Origin: Rothia endophytica
Lineage (GTDB): Bacteria > Actinomycetota > Actinomycetes > Actinomycetales > Micrococcaceae
Assembly (NCBI RefSeq): GCF_928381505.1
Contig: NZ_CAKMSJ010000001.1
Span: forward strand, 401,911-465,910
Length of the DNA stretch: 64,000 nucleotides
Direction: 5' to 3'
The notes below the pieces were generated by a model. That model worked only from the letters and a program-made list of their open reading frames with translations. It did no database searches and was not told the DNA's origin. This document shows positions 1-7,610 of this stretch, piece after piece. Positions within the stretch are counted from its first letter, which is position 1; each line of letters begins with the position of its first letter. The translations under genes and the position numbers were made by a program.

Positions 1-1194
1 GAGGTTTCCCGCAACTCAGTCACGGTCCCCGCCTTTTTCGGCAACCGCCTGCGCGACAAAACCCACATCCTGCGCATCGTTGCGGCCATTATCATTCTGG
101 TTTTCTTCACCTTCTACGCCTCGTCCGGCATGGTAGCTGGCGGCAAGTTCTTCCAGTCCTCCTTCGGTGGCGACTACCTCACCGGCATGCTCCTAGTCAC
201 CGGCATCACCGTGCTCTACACCCTCTTCGGCGGGTTCCTGGGCGCCTCCTACACCGACACCGTGCAGGGTCTACTCATTTTTGCCGCGCTTGTCTCCATG
301 CCCATCATGGCCTTCTTCTATGTAGGTAGCTGGGACGATTTCTACACCACCGTTACCACCCAGAACCCGCAGGCACTGTCACTCTTTGCCGGAACCACCG
401 CTCTCGGTATTATCTCAGCGGCATCTTGGGGCTTGGGCTACTTTGGGCAGCCGCACATCATCGTACGCTTTATGGCACTGCGCTCCCCCAAGGACGCCCC
501 CGTTGCCCGCCGTATCGGCATCAGTTGGATGGTCCTGAGCATGGTTGGCGCTATGTCTATTGGCCTCATCGGTCTGGCTTACTTCACCCGCCACCCCGAA
601 GCCACCCTCACCGATACCACCTCAGCAGAATCAGTGTTCTTGGATCTAGCGCAGATTCTGCTGCATCCCCTGGTTGCTGGCTTCGTTCTCGCTGCAGTTC
701 TTGCAGCCATCATGTCCACCCTGTCCTCACAACTGGTCGTCTGCTCATCAGCGCTGGCAGAGGACCTCTACAAGGTGGTTTCGCACAAGACTCTCTCCAA
801 CAAGGTGTCCCTTCGCCTGGGCCAGGCTGGCGTTCTCGCTGTCTCACTGGTTGCAGCGTTGCTGGCCCTGAACCCCGAGTCATCAGTGCTTGAGCTGGTC
901 TCCTTCGCCTGGGCCGGCTTCGGCGCAGCCTTTGGTCCGCTTGTTCTACTCTCGCTCTACTGGCGCAAGCTCACCGCCTGGGGTGCTATCGCAGGTCTCA
1001 TCGCGGCGTCGTCAACCGTCTTCATCTGGGGCAACACCGAAGCACTGCACTCGACCATGTACGAGATTGTGCCCGGCTTCATCATCAACCTGGTGGTCGC
1101 TGTAGTGGTTTCGCTCATTACCTACAAGGCGAACTCCGTTGAGGCCGCTGAAATCAACGAAGAATTCGACCGCGCAGTAGCACTCACTCGCTAA
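1..1194 (+). CDS. putP: Sodium/proline symporter PutP, 5' end cut by window
   Basis: Membrane carrier of the sodium:solute symporter (SSS) family, expected to import L-proline with Na+. The reading frame is open from base 1, so the first residues here (EVSRNSVTVPAFFGNRLRD) are internal and the true start lies left of the window. The segment FFTFYASSGMVAGGKFF is the typical PutP core after the first helices, and about eight further hydrophobic segments follow to residue 380. The encoded part is 397 residues, so roughly 100 residues are missing compared with the usual 500. It ends just before a strong terminator and is therefore the last gene of its transcript. Proline specificity is inferred from similarity to PutP; another SSS substrate is possible. 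Confidence 0.85.
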   Translation, partial: EVSRNSVTVPAFFGNRLRDKTHILRIVAAIIILVFFTFYASSGMVAGGKFFQSSFGGDYLTGMLLVTGITVLYTLFGGFLGASYTDTVQGLLIFAALVSMPIMAFFYVGSWDDFYTTVTTQNPQALSLFAGTTALGIISAASWGLGYFGQPHIIVRFMALRSPKDAPVARRIGISWMVLSMVGAMSIGLIGLAYFTRHPEATLTDTTSAESVFLDLAQILLHPLVAGFVLAAVLAAIMSTLSSQLVVCSSALAEDLYKVVSHKTLSNKVSLRLGQAGVLAVSLVAALLALNPESSVLELVSFAWAGFGAAFGPLVLLSLYWRKLTAWGAIAGLIAASSTVFIWGNTEALHSTMYEIVPGFIINLVVAVVVSLITYKANSVEAAEINEEFDRAVALTR

Positions 1195-1214
1195 GCTAAG
1201 AGTTCAAACTGGCA

Positions 1215-1265
1215 GGACACCGGTGGGCAGGCCAATAAAACGGCTGGCCCACCGGCGTCCTTTTG
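1215..1265 (+). terminator. Rho-independent terminator after putP
   Basis: A long stem (GGAC-CCGGTGGGC paired with GCCCACCGG-GTCC) is followed directly by TTTT. It separates putP from menB. Confidence 0.85.
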
Positions 1266-1279
1266 TCTGCTCTGAAAGC

Positions 1280-1285
1280 TAGACT
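1280..1285 (+). promoter_or_regulatory. -10 box of menB, leaderless layout
   Basis: TAGACT lies 7 bases before the ATG at 1293, so transcription probably starts at or next to the start codon. This position also decides the start against a TTG 30 bases upstream. Confidence 0.5.
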
Positions 1286-1292
1286 AGGGAGC

Positions 1293-2246
1293 ATGACTAA
1301 CGCTCTTCCCGAAAAAGTATCTGACATTTTTGACCCCAACTCCTGGCGCCTGGTGGAAGGTTTTGAAGACCTCACCGACATCACCTACCACCGTCAGGTT
1401 GAGCGTGATGAGGTAGGTGCGGTGGTGCGCGATTTACCTACCGTGCGCGTTGCCTTTGACCGCCCCGAGGTGCGCAATGCCTTTCGCCCCCACACCGTGG
1501 ATGAGCTCTACCGGGTGCTGGACCATGCCCGCATGACCTCTAACGTGGGCACCGTGCTGCTGACCGGCAACGGCCCCTCCGCCAAGGACGGCGGCTGGGC
1601 TTTCTGCTCCGGTGGAGACCAGCGTATTCGCGGCCGCGATGGCTACCGCTATGCAGAGGGCGAGAACGCAGACAGCATCGACCCCGCTAAAGCTGGGCGT
1701 CTGCATATTCTTGAAGTGCAGCGTCTGATCCGCACCATGCCCAAGGTTGTTGTGGCGCTGGTATCGGGCTGGGCTGCCGGTGGCGGTCACTCTCTGCACG
1801 TGGTGGCTGACCTGACCATCGCTTCAGCGGAGTACGGCAAGTTCAAGCAGACCGATGCAACCGTGGGTTCTTTTGACGCCGGTTACGGCTCGGCTTTGCT
1901 GGCGCGTCAGACCGGGCAGAAATTTGCCCGCGAGATTTTCTTCCTGGCTAAGGAATATGATGCTCAGCGCATGTACGAGATGGGTGCTGTGAACGACGTG
2001 GTGCCCCACGAGGAGCTGGAGCTCAAGGGCCTGGAATACGCGGCGCATGTTGCCCGCCAGTCGCCTCAGGCTATCCGCATGCTCAAGTTCGCTTTCAACC
2101 TGCCGGATGACGGCATGGTGGGCCAGCAGGTCTTTGCCGGCGAGGCAACCCGTATGGCATACATGACCGACGAAGCGGTAGAGGGCCGCGACGCTTTCTT
2201 GCAGAAGCGCGACCCCAACTGGGAAAGCTACCCCTACTACTTCTAG
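1293..2246 (+). CDS. menB: 1,4-dihydroxy-2-naphthoyl-CoA synthase
   Basis: Crotonase-fold enzyme that closes the second ring of menaquinone by converting o-succinylbenzoyl-CoA into 1,4-dihydroxy-2-naphthoyl-CoA in the cytosol. The protein has 317 residues. The SGGDQRIRGRDGYRY stretch is the MenB-specific loop, and SGWAAGGGHSLHVVADLTIAS holds the oxyanion-hole glycines. The C-terminus (DPNWESYPYYF) is the usual MenB end. A TTG upstream at 1263 could give ten more residues, but the ATG at 1293 has a -10 box at leaderless distance and matches family length. menE and menA follow nearby in the same direction, so this is a dispersed menaquinone cluster. Confidence 0.95.
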   Translation: MTNALPEKVSDIFDPNSWRLVEGFEDLTDITYHRQVERDEVGAVVRDLPTVRVAFDRPEVRNAFRPHTVDELYRVLDHARMTSNVGTVLLTGNGPSAKDGGWAFCSGGDQRIRGRDGYRYAEGENADSIDPAKAGRLHILEVQRLIRTMPKVVVALVSGWAAGGGHSLHVVADLTIASAEYGKFKQTDATVGSFDAGYGSALLARQTGQKFAREIFFLAKEYDAQRMYEMGAVNDVVPHEELELKGLEYAAHVARQSPQAIRMLKFAFNLPDDGMVGQQVFAGEATRMAYMTDEAVEGRDAFLQKRDPNWESYPYYF

Positions 2247-2276
2247 TAACTGTTTTAAGTGTGAAAGGAGGTCTCA

Positions 2277-3224
2277 ATGATGCCTACACCAAGTCTGAAT
2301 TTTGTGGCTGTGGACTTTGAGACGGCTAATGCCTCCAGAGCTTCTGCCTGCGCTGTGGGACTAACAAAGGTCGAATCAGGACAAGTCGTTGAGACTGTTT
2401 CATGGCTTATCAAGCCTCATGCATCAATTTCTGACTTTCACCCCATTAATGTAAGCATTCACGGTATCACTGCAAAGATGGTTGAAGATAAGGGAATTTC
2501 TTGGGAAAAATCTATTGAGCGCATGAAGGATTTCATCGGCGACTTCCCAGTTGTAGCTCATAACTCTGGCTTTGACCGTTCCGTTTGGAACCATGCCAAT
2601 CTCATTGCGGGTTCTGCTGAACTTGCACCTGATTTTTTCTGCACGCTCAGCCTTGCTCGCCGGTTTACATCTTCTGGCGCCTTGAAGGGGCTGGTTACTC
2701 ATCGCTTGAATGACCTTGCTGATCATTTCAATCTAGAGCAGGTTCACCACCATGAAGCTGGCGAAGACTCCCTTATTGCCGCGCAAGTTGCCATCAAATT
2801 AATGGATATATCAGGTTCGAAGACTATTGAACAGGCTTGGGGTAGACCAACGAGTTCGGGGCCGATACGATCACACCGCGCTCCTGTTCCGGTGAAAGTT
2901 CGACAGAACAATCTTCCATCTGTGGTTCAGACTGCTGCGCCCCCTGAAGGCATAGCTGGTGAGGTTTTTACCTTGACCGGGGCTTTAGAGGCCATGCGAC
3001 GCGAAGATTGCTGGGCGGCTATTGAAACCGCTGGTGGTTCCATTGCTAAATCAGTGACTAAGAAAACCACCGTTTTAGTAATTGGCGCTGGAGCGAGTGA
3101 GAGTATGCCACCCTTACTCGGTGAAAACAGTAAAGAGAAAAAGGCTATATCGCTGCTTGAAGAAGGGCAAAGCATCGCGGTAATTGGTGAGCCTGACTTG
3201 TTGATATTGCTCAACGATAATTAG
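2277..3224 (+). CDS. DEDD 3'-5' exonuclease with C-terminal BRCT domain
   Basis: Two-domain protein of 315 residues. Residues 1-170 form a DnaQ-like exonuclease: VAVDFETAN carries the Exo I D-x-E, HNSGFDRSVW the Exo II Asp, and HHEAGEDSLIAAQV the Exo III H-x(4)-D. Residues 225-310 look like a BRCT domain (EVFTLTGAL, then AGGSIAKSVTKKTTVLVIG), a fold that recognises DNA ends or phosphoproteins. A role in DNA repair or end trimming is inferred. A strong ribosome site (AAAGGAGG) precedes two adjacent ATGs. Base use is visibly more AT-rich than in menB and menE, with many A/T third positions, so recent horizontal gain is plausible. It interrupts the men cluster and is not itself part of menaquinone synthesis. 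Confidence 0.85.
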   Translation: MMPTPSLNFVAVDFETANASRASACAVGLTKVESGQVVETVSWLIKPHASISDFHPINVSIHGITAKMVEDKGISWEKSIERMKDFIGDFPVVAHNSGFDRSVWNHANLIAGSAELAPDFFCTLSLARRFTSSGALKGLVTHRLNDLADHFNLEQVHHHEAGEDSLIAAQVAIKLMDISGSKTIEQAWGRPTSSGPIRSHRAPVPVKVRQNNLPSVVQTAAPPEGIAGEVFTLTGALEAMRREDCWAAIETAGGSIAKSVTKKTTVLVIGAGASESMPPLLGENSKEKKAISLLEEGQSIAVIGEPDLLILLNDN

Positions 3225-3289
3225 TCGCCAAAACAAAACAACTCGTTACCGGTGGCCAGGAGGCTGGGAGACTTGAGCCAAGGATGAAT

Positions 3290-3322
3290 ATGGCCCGGTT
3301 TTCGCATCGAAAACCGGGCCAT
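3290..3322. terminator. Bidirectional terminator hairpin
   Basis: A perfect 15-bp stem (ATGGCCCGGTTTTCG, loop CAT, then its complement) lies between convergent genes, with A/T-rich flanks. It can end transcription from both sides. Confidence 0.8.
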
Positions 3323-3359
3323 ACATATTTACTGAGCTTTCTTGCAGTTATCTCGACTG

Positions 3360-3581
3360 CTAAATTTCTGTAGTCTTCTGCGCCCTGCGCTGGTCAATAG
3401 CGCGTTCCTCGAACTCCAGCTCAATGATGCGTAGCTTGTTCTTGCGGTGCCAGGTCAGCATGACCACCACGCCGAAAATCATCAGGAAGAGCATAAACGC
3501 CAGGTACAGCAGACCAATGATGGTAACGCTCGCTTCTAAAGCATTAGGAGCCAGCGGGTTATTGACAGCTGTAAATATCAT
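3360..3581 (-). CDS. Small single-pass membrane protein, family unknown
   Basis: 73 residues with one strong hydrophobic helix (about 23-44, IIGLLYLAFMLFLMIFGVVVML) followed by a basic juxtamembrane patch WHRKNKLRI and a charged C-tail (ELEFEERAIDQRRAQ) that may be a short helix on the cytoplasmic side. It overlaps the upstream gene 3578-3772 by four bases (ATGA), so the two are translationally coupled. Both proteins share the arrangement helix plus H-[RK]-K-N-K right after it, suggesting an old duplication or an obligate pair. I do not recognise a named family. The open frame, coupling and helix pattern support a real gene. Confidence 0.65.
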   Translation of the reverse strand: MIFTAVNNPLAPNALEASVTIIGLLYLAFMLFLMIFGVVVMLTWHRKNKLRIIELEFEERAIDQRRAQKTTEI

Positions 3582-3772
3582 GATGTTGCACCGCCTTTAC
3601 CGTTTTCGCCCAAGCCCAGGCGCTTACGAATCACCCGAATCTCGGTCTTATTCTTTTTGTGGAAACCCATGAGTACTACCACGCCCAACACCAGGACGCC
3701 CAGAACCAGGAACCCGTAGATTCCGGTAAAAAGCAGCACAAGGAAGAGGTCGCCGCCAGTTGCCATGTCCAT
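3578..3772 (-). CDS. Small single-pass membrane protein, partner of 3360-3581
   Basis: 64 residues: a short N-terminus, a long hydrophobic stretch (about residues 9-36, rich in L, V and G, enough for one or two tight helices), then FHKKNKTEIRVIRKRLG, a basic tail that resembles the one in the downstream gene. A purine-rich ribosome site (GAGAAGG) stands before the ATG. It is the first gene of a two-gene unit divergent from menE and shares only a 95-base gap with it. No enzyme motif is present. A role as a small subunit or regulator of a membrane complex is conceivable but unproven. Confidence 0.65.
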   Translation of the reverse strand: MDMATGGDLFLVLLFTGIYGFLVLGVLVLGVVVLMGFHKKNKTEIRVIRKRLGLGENGKGGATS

Positions 3773-3855
3773 GAAGCCTTCTCTCTTTTACTCTGCGTAC
3801 CTTCTGTTGCCTACAACACTAACAGTTCACACCAAGCGGCTAAAGTGCGCCAGCG

Positions 3856-3861
3856 TAAACT
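3856..3861 (+). promoter_or_regulatory. -10 box of menE, leaderless layout
   Basis: TAAACT stands 6 bases before the menE ATG at 3868, with no ribosome site in between. The same TAAACT-N6-ATG layout occurs before the PBP gene at 52318. Confidence 0.5.
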
Positions 3862-3867
3862 AGCCCT

Positions 3868-5127
3868 ATGCTTATCTCCCAGCTCAGCCCCGCCGTAGCA
3901 CCGCACTCCACCGATGCACGCTTCACCGAGCAGACAGCGGTGGTTGGTGGGGGCGGTCACGTGGATGCCAACGCGCTACTGGGAAAATTCACTGCCAGTT
4001 TCAGCCAACTCGATAGCCGGCCGGATGATTTTGCACTGGTGGTAACGACCAGCGGCTCAACGGGAACACCCAAACAAACCGCCCTCACCACCGCCGCCCT
4101 TGCTGCTTCAGCACGAGCCACCGAGGCTTTTACAGGCACCAGTCACGCTCAATGGCTACTAGCTCTGCCGCTACGCTACGTCGCTGGCACTCAGGTTGTA
4201 GCGCGGTCAGCCTTAGCAGGCACTACCCCGGTACTTACCAAGTCCATCAGTAACGGTGCCCCCTTTAACGCGCAAGACTTCGTGAACAGTGCCAGCGCAC
4301 TGACCGCCGAACACCGTATGACATCGCTAGTGCCCACCCAGCTGCATAAGCTGCTGGAAACCGCGGAGAGCGACCCCCAGATGAGCAGTGAAATTCTGGA
4401 TGCCCTGCGCAGTTTTGACGCCCTGTTGCTAGGCGGCGCCCCGGCGAGCGCTGCCCTCCTCAAGCATGCCCAGCACCTCGGTGTGAAGGTATTGACAACT
4501 TACGGCAGCGCAGAAACAGCCGGGGGCTGCGTCTACTCGGGAGCGCCCCTACCCGGCGTCCAGGTGCATATCGAACCTGAAACAGATGAGGACGCCGCTT
4601 CTAGTAGCGGCCGTATCTGGTTGGGCGGCCCCACCCTAGCGCCCGGTTACCTCGATGACCCGCAACGCACTGCTGCCCATTTCTTTACGGGCCCCGATGG
4701 CACCCGCTGGTACAAAACTGATGACCGCGGCACCTTCACAGGCTCACTCACGGTGCTAGGAAGAGCTGATGACACCATCATCACCGGAGGCCTTAAAATA
4801 AGTGCCGGGGTGCTGGCTCGCCTGCTTGAAACCCACCCCTCTGTGCGCGAGGCGCTAGTCGTTGGTCTGCCGGACGCCCGCTGGGGGCAGGTGCTAGCCG
4901 CGGGCCTAACCCTGCGGCACGGTCACCCCGAGACAGAAATCCCTGGGCCTCTAGACCCGGGCAGCCCGCTAGCCACCCAGCTCTCTGATTTGGTGACCCA
5001 GAAGCTAGGCAGAGCCGCTGTCCCTAAACTCGCTCGGGTCTACACCGACTTCCCCACGCTCTCCACCGGCAAGCCAGACCGAACCACCGTCACCTCTCAC
5101 CTTGAGCAGTATCACCGGCAGCAGTGA
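3868..5127 (+). CDS. menE: o-Succinylbenzoate-CoA ligase
   Basis: Acyl-adenylate-forming (ANL) enzyme that activates o-succinylbenzoate with ATP and CoA, the step before MenB. VTTSGSTGTPKQTALT (about residues 52-67) is the P-loop A3 motif, TTYGSAETAGGCVY (about 210-223) the A5 motif, YKTDDRGTF the A7 hinge aspartate, and TLSTGKPDR near the C-terminus carries the catalytic lysine of A10. At 419 residues it has the short N-terminus usual for actinobacterial MenE. It starts with ATG and appears leaderless. menA lies 116 bases downstream in the same direction but seems to have its own control region. Confidence 0.92.
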   Translation: MLISQLSPAVAPHSTDARFTEQTAVVGGGGHVDANALLGKFTASFSQLDSRPDDFALVVTTSGSTGTPKQTALTTAALAASARATEAFTGTSHAQWLLALPLRYVAGTQVVARSALAGTTPVLTKSISNGAPFNAQDFVNSASALTAEHRMTSLVPTQLHKLLETAESDPQMSSEILDALRSFDALLLGGAPASAALLKHAQHLGVKVLTTYGSAETAGGCVYSGAPLPGVQVHIEPETDEDAASSSGRIWLGGPTLAPGYLDDPQRTAAHFFTGPDGTRWYKTDDRGTFTGSLTVLGRADDTIITGGLKISAGVLARLLETHPSVREALVVGLPDARWGQVLAAGLTLRHGHPETEIPGPLDPGSPLATQLSDLVTQKLGRAAVPKLARVYTDFPTLSTGKPDRTTVTSHLEQYHRQQ

Positions 5128-5200
5128 GCGACCCCAACTGCCTTACCCGGCCGATTCTGCGCGTCCAGGGGCAAAAATGAGACAATAGTGTGTATTTGTC

Positions 5201-5220
5201 TGCCACGGGTGCCCGTGGCA
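5201..5220. promoter_or_regulatory. Palindrome in menA leader, candidate operator
   Basis: TGCCACGGG-TG-CCCGTGGCA is a perfect 9-2-9 palindrome about 15 bases downstream of a possible -10 box (GACAAT, 5181-5186) and 24 bases before the menA start. It could bind a dimeric regulator or form a hairpin in the leader; the regulator is not identified. Confidence 0.4.
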
Positions 5221-5243
5221 GTAACCGATGAAAGCGAGATAAC

Positions 5244-6161
5244 GTGGCAACTGTTGCACAGTGGGTTGAAGGAGCACGCCTTCGCACCCTGCCCCTAGCC
5301 GTTGCACCCATCATCGCAGGGTCAGCCGCTGCCTACGAGGTAGGTGAACTGCACCATTGGCGTGCTCTACTCGCTTTCCTCGTTGCCTTCTTCTTGCAGG
5401 TGGGCGTCAATTATGCCAACGACTACTCAGACGGCATCAAGGGCACGGACGAAGTTCGGGTCGGCCCACTGCGTCTGGTCGGCAGCGGTGTAGCCTCCCC
5501 CCGTTCGGTCAAGATAGCTGCCTTTATCTGCTTTGGGCTAGCGATGCTGGCGGGTCTGGGGCTGGTCTATCTTTCTCAGCAGTGGTGGTTCCTTGCAATC
5601 GGAGCTTCAGCAGTTCTGGCTGCCTGGGGTTACACCGGCGGTAAACACCCTTACGGCTATATGGGTCTGGGCGATGTTTTTGTCTTCATCTACTTCGGTC
5701 TGGTCGCCACCCTGGGTACTATGTTCACCCAGACGGCCCAGCTCACCCTGACATCCATTGTGCTGGCAGTTGCTATGGGCCTGTTCTCTTGCGGGTTGCT
5801 GATGGCTAATAACGTGCGTGATATCCCCACCGATATAGACGCCGGTAAGCGCACCCTCGCCGTCCGCCTGGGAGATACCATCTCTCGCAGAACCTACGCG
5901 GCTGAGATGATGCTGGGGCTGGGTCTCACCGTGGTGCTAGTGCCCAACAACCCCTGGTTCGCCCTGGTCTTTATCTTGATTGGCCCGGTACTGCATTCCT
6001 CAATGACGGTTCTGTCCGGCGCCCGCGGCCTTGCCCTAATCCCCATCTTGAAGCAGGCAGGCTTTGTAGCACTTGCTTACAGCTTGCTTGCTGCCCTAGC
6101 TGTGGCGCTGGCGCCGCTCGATGTATTCACCGAGCAAATTTCAGTCTTCACCGGTTACTAA
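5244..6161 (+). CDS. menA: 1,4-dihydroxy-2-naphthoate polyprenyltransferase
   Basis: Integral membrane UbiA-family prenyltransferase that attaches the isoprenoid chain to 1,4-dihydroxy-2-naphthoate and gives demethylmenaquinone. The first Asp-rich motif is NYANDYSDGIKGTD (about residues 53-66) and the second is NNVRDIPTDIDAGKRTLAVR (about 188-207); both bind Mg-prenyl diphosphate. Around eight or nine hydrophobic helices span the 305 residues. The start is GTG at 5244, the only one that gives the usual MARTLPLAVAP-like N-terminus. It ends before a strong hairpin. Together with menB and menE it covers three steps of the pathway; the remaining men genes are outside the window. Confidence 0.95.
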   Translation: MATVAQWVEGARLRTLPLAVAPIIAGSAAAYEVGELHHWRALLAFLVAFFLQVGVNYANDYSDGIKGTDEVRVGPLRLVGSGVASPRSVKIAAFICFGLAMLAGLGLVYLSQQWWFLAIGASAVLAAWGYTGGKHPYGYMGLGDVFVFIYFGLVATLGTMFTQTAQLTLTSIVLAVAMGLFSCGLLMANNVRDIPTDIDAGKRTLAVRLGDTISRRTYAAEMMLGLGLTVVLVPNNPWFALVFILIGPVLHSSMTVLSGARGLALIPILKQAGFVALAYSLLAALAVALAPLDVFTEQISVFTGY

Positions 6162-6177
6162 AACCTCACTCAACAAC

Positions 6178-6211
6178 AGAAAAGGTGCACCGGTCAGGTG
6201 CACCTTTTCTG
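6178..6211. terminator. Bidirectional terminator after menA
   Basis: AGAAAAGGTGCACC and its exact complement, with a 4-5 base loop, end in TTTTCT on the plus strand and AAAA at the other arm. It sits between convergent menA and the DUF4229 gene. A second GC hairpin (6217-6236) follows. Confidence 0.85.
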
Positions 6212-6255
6212 AGGTTGGCGCACAGCTCTGTGCGCCTTGGGCAAGTGCCCAGGTC

Positions 6256-6540
6256 TTAGAAATCTAGGCCCTGTTGTTTGCGGGTTCCTTCATCTAGCTC
6301 ATCCTCAAAGGCCTGGTTTTCCTCCTCAACCTTATTCTTGGCTGGGCGTCGCTTGAACCAGCCATTGAAGTCCTTAGCAGCTGCCAGATGGAGTTTGGGG
6401 AAAGCCAGATAGCTGACGGCGAAGCCGATGACCGCGCCACCAAGAATCGATAGGTAAAGCCCTGCACCGAAATAGTAGGCTACAAAGAAAGCCGCAGTAA
6501 CTAGGGCAAGACGGATGAGGGTGTACTTCAGAAAATTCAC
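6256..6540 (-). CDS. DUF4229 family membrane protein
   Basis: 94-residue protein with two hydrophobic helices in the first 50 residues (LIRLALVTAAFFVAYYFGAG and LSILGGAVIGFAVSYLAF) and a charged, acidic cytoplasmic tail (KVEEENQAFEDELDEG). This arrangement matches DUF4229, a family of actinobacterial small membrane proteins often found next to menA, as it is here. Function is unknown. The start is GTG at 6540, supported by a TAGAAT box six bases upstream (leaderless). Convergent with menA across shared hairpins. Confidence 0.7.
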   Translation of the reverse strand: MNFLKYTLIRLALVTAAFFVAYYFGAGLYLSILGGAVIGFAVSYLAFPKLHLAAAKDFNGWFKRRPAKNKVEEENQAFEDELDEGTRKQQGLDF

Positions 6541-6546
6541 TGTTCC

Positions 6547-6552
6547 ATTCTA
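6547..6552 (-). promoter_or_regulatory. -10 box of the DUF4229 gene, leaderless layout
   Basis: On the minus strand TAGAAT is followed by six bases (GGAACA) and the GTG start. No ribosome site is needed at that distance. Confidence 0.5.
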
Positions 6553-6635
6553 GCTGACGTACCCGGGGCACTGTCGGCAACGCTGTGAGCGCACAAAGGC
6601 GCCCTAGACTTTGCTCTCGTGTCACACTGGTAGGT

Positions 6636-7046
6636 ATGGGTAGAGCTATATTAATTATTGCCGGTGGCGCCCTGCTACTAGCTATCTGGATTTATGCAAT
6701 TCTTGACGCTGCGCAGGCGGAGAGCCAAAAGGTGCGTACCCTGCCCAAGGGCTTCTGGGTAGCGGTCACTATTTTGTTCCCGCTGGTGGGATCGGCGCTC
6801 TGGTTCTGGCTGGGGCGGCCCCGCAAAGATAAGTTTGGGTCTTTTGGTGCACCGGTTGAAAGGCCCCCGGTCGCTCCGGACGATGACCCCGAGTACCTTC
6901 GCTTTCTTGAGGCTCGCGCCAAGCGTGAACGCGAGGACCGCGAGCGCCAGAACCGCGCAACAGACCGCGGTGACGATGACGAGACTCAGGGCAAGGGCGA
7001 CGGTGAGCAGCCAGATAGTGGCAGCCAGCCCGGCGAGCGCCCCTAG
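6636..7046 (+). CDS. PLDc_N-domain membrane protein
   Basis: 136 residues. The first 60 hold two membrane helices (AILIIAGGALLLAIWIYAILDA and WVAVTILFPLVGSALWFWLG) with the R-LPKGFWVAVTILFPLVGSALWFWLG pattern of the phospholipase D nuclease N-terminal domain (PLDc_N). No catalytic HKD motif follows, so it is not an enzyme. The C-terminal half is a charged, probably disordered or coiled tail (FLEARAKREREDRERQ, then acidic repeats rich in D, G and Q). An upstream TTG-type start at 6585 would add 17 residues without hydrophobic character; the ATG at 6636 with GGTAGG before it is preferred. Such proteins are common and uncharacterised in actinobacteria. Confidence 0.7.
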   Translation: MGRAILIIAGGALLLAIWIYAILDAAQAESQKVRTLPKGFWVAVTILFPLVGSALWFWLGRPRKDKFGSFGAPVERPPVAPDDDPEYLRFLEARAKREREDRERQNRATDRGDDDETQGKGDGEQPDSGSQPGERP

Positions 7047-7062
7047 TTTCTCTGTTTGAGAG

Positions 7063-7125
7063 TACCCGCTTTGTATTGAAAGCACCCCTCTCGTGGGTGC
7101 CTGCTGTGCAAGGCGGGTATTTTTC
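7063..7125 (+). terminator. Nested terminator after the PLDc_N gene
   Basis: Outer arms TACCCGC and GCGGGTA enclose an inner hairpin (GCACCC/GGGTGC) and run into TTTTTCT. Its 3' arm recurs at 8719-8733. Confidence 0.7.
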
Positions 7126-7220
7126 TGCCCCCATGGGGCGATGGCAGCCTGGAGATGCTGCCAGGCAAGGGGTGATGCTCCATCTGGTCTGTGGATACTC
7201 TTTACATTTGCTTGAAAACT

Positions 7221-7247
7221 TACCTAGGTACATGTTGTACTTAGGTA
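7221..7247. promoter_or_regulatory. PadR operator upstream of padR
   Basis: Arms TACCTAGGTAC and GTACTTAGGTA form an inverted repeat with one mismatch and a 5-base spacer (ATGTT). It lies 15 bases before the padR start, over the likely -10 region (TTGAAA at 7212 as -35). Size and place fit autorepression by the PadR dimer. Confidence 0.65.
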
Positions 7248-7262
7248 GGAAGGGAGATACCT

Positions 7263-7610
7263 ATGACAGCTAGCACCCACCCACCCGCCCTGCTCCGGGC
7301 ACTCTTGCCCACCGGCGTCCTAACCTGCCTTGAAACCGGTAATCTGCACGGCTACGGCATCGCCGCCCGTCTTGAAGAATTGGGCTTTGGCAGGCTCAAA
7401 GGCGGTTCACTCTACCCGGCGCTCTCAAAACTAGAGGACGCCGGCGCCGTCACCGCTGGATGGATTGAAGGCAGCGGAGGCCCAGCCCGCCGTGAATATA
7501 GCATCACGCCCAAGGGACGCGCCAAACTGGCTCAAGAACGCGCCAGCCTCTCTGCTCTGGCATTGGCGCTAGGACAACCAGCCCATCTCACCGAGGGGAT
7601 ACAGCAATGA
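7263..7610 (+). CDS. PadR-family transcriptional regulator
   Basis: 115-residue winged-helix repressor. LLPTGVLTCLETGNLHGYGIAARLEE is the N-terminal helix pair, GRLKGGSLYPALSKLEDAGAV the recognition helix, and GPARREYSITPKGRAKL the beta wing, all standard PadR pattern. It overlaps the next gene by four bases (ATGA), so they are co-translated. PadR genes paired with a HAAS-type membrane protein are a common bacterial module in which PadR represses its own operon; the palindrome in front fits this. The effector is unknown. RBS AGGAAGGGAG precedes the ATG. Confidence 0.9.
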   Translation: MTASTHPPALLRALLPTGVLTCLETGNLHGYGIAARLEELGFGRLKGGSLYPALSKLEDAGAVTAGWIEGSGGPARREYSITPKGRAKLAQERASLSALALALGQPAHLTEGIQQ

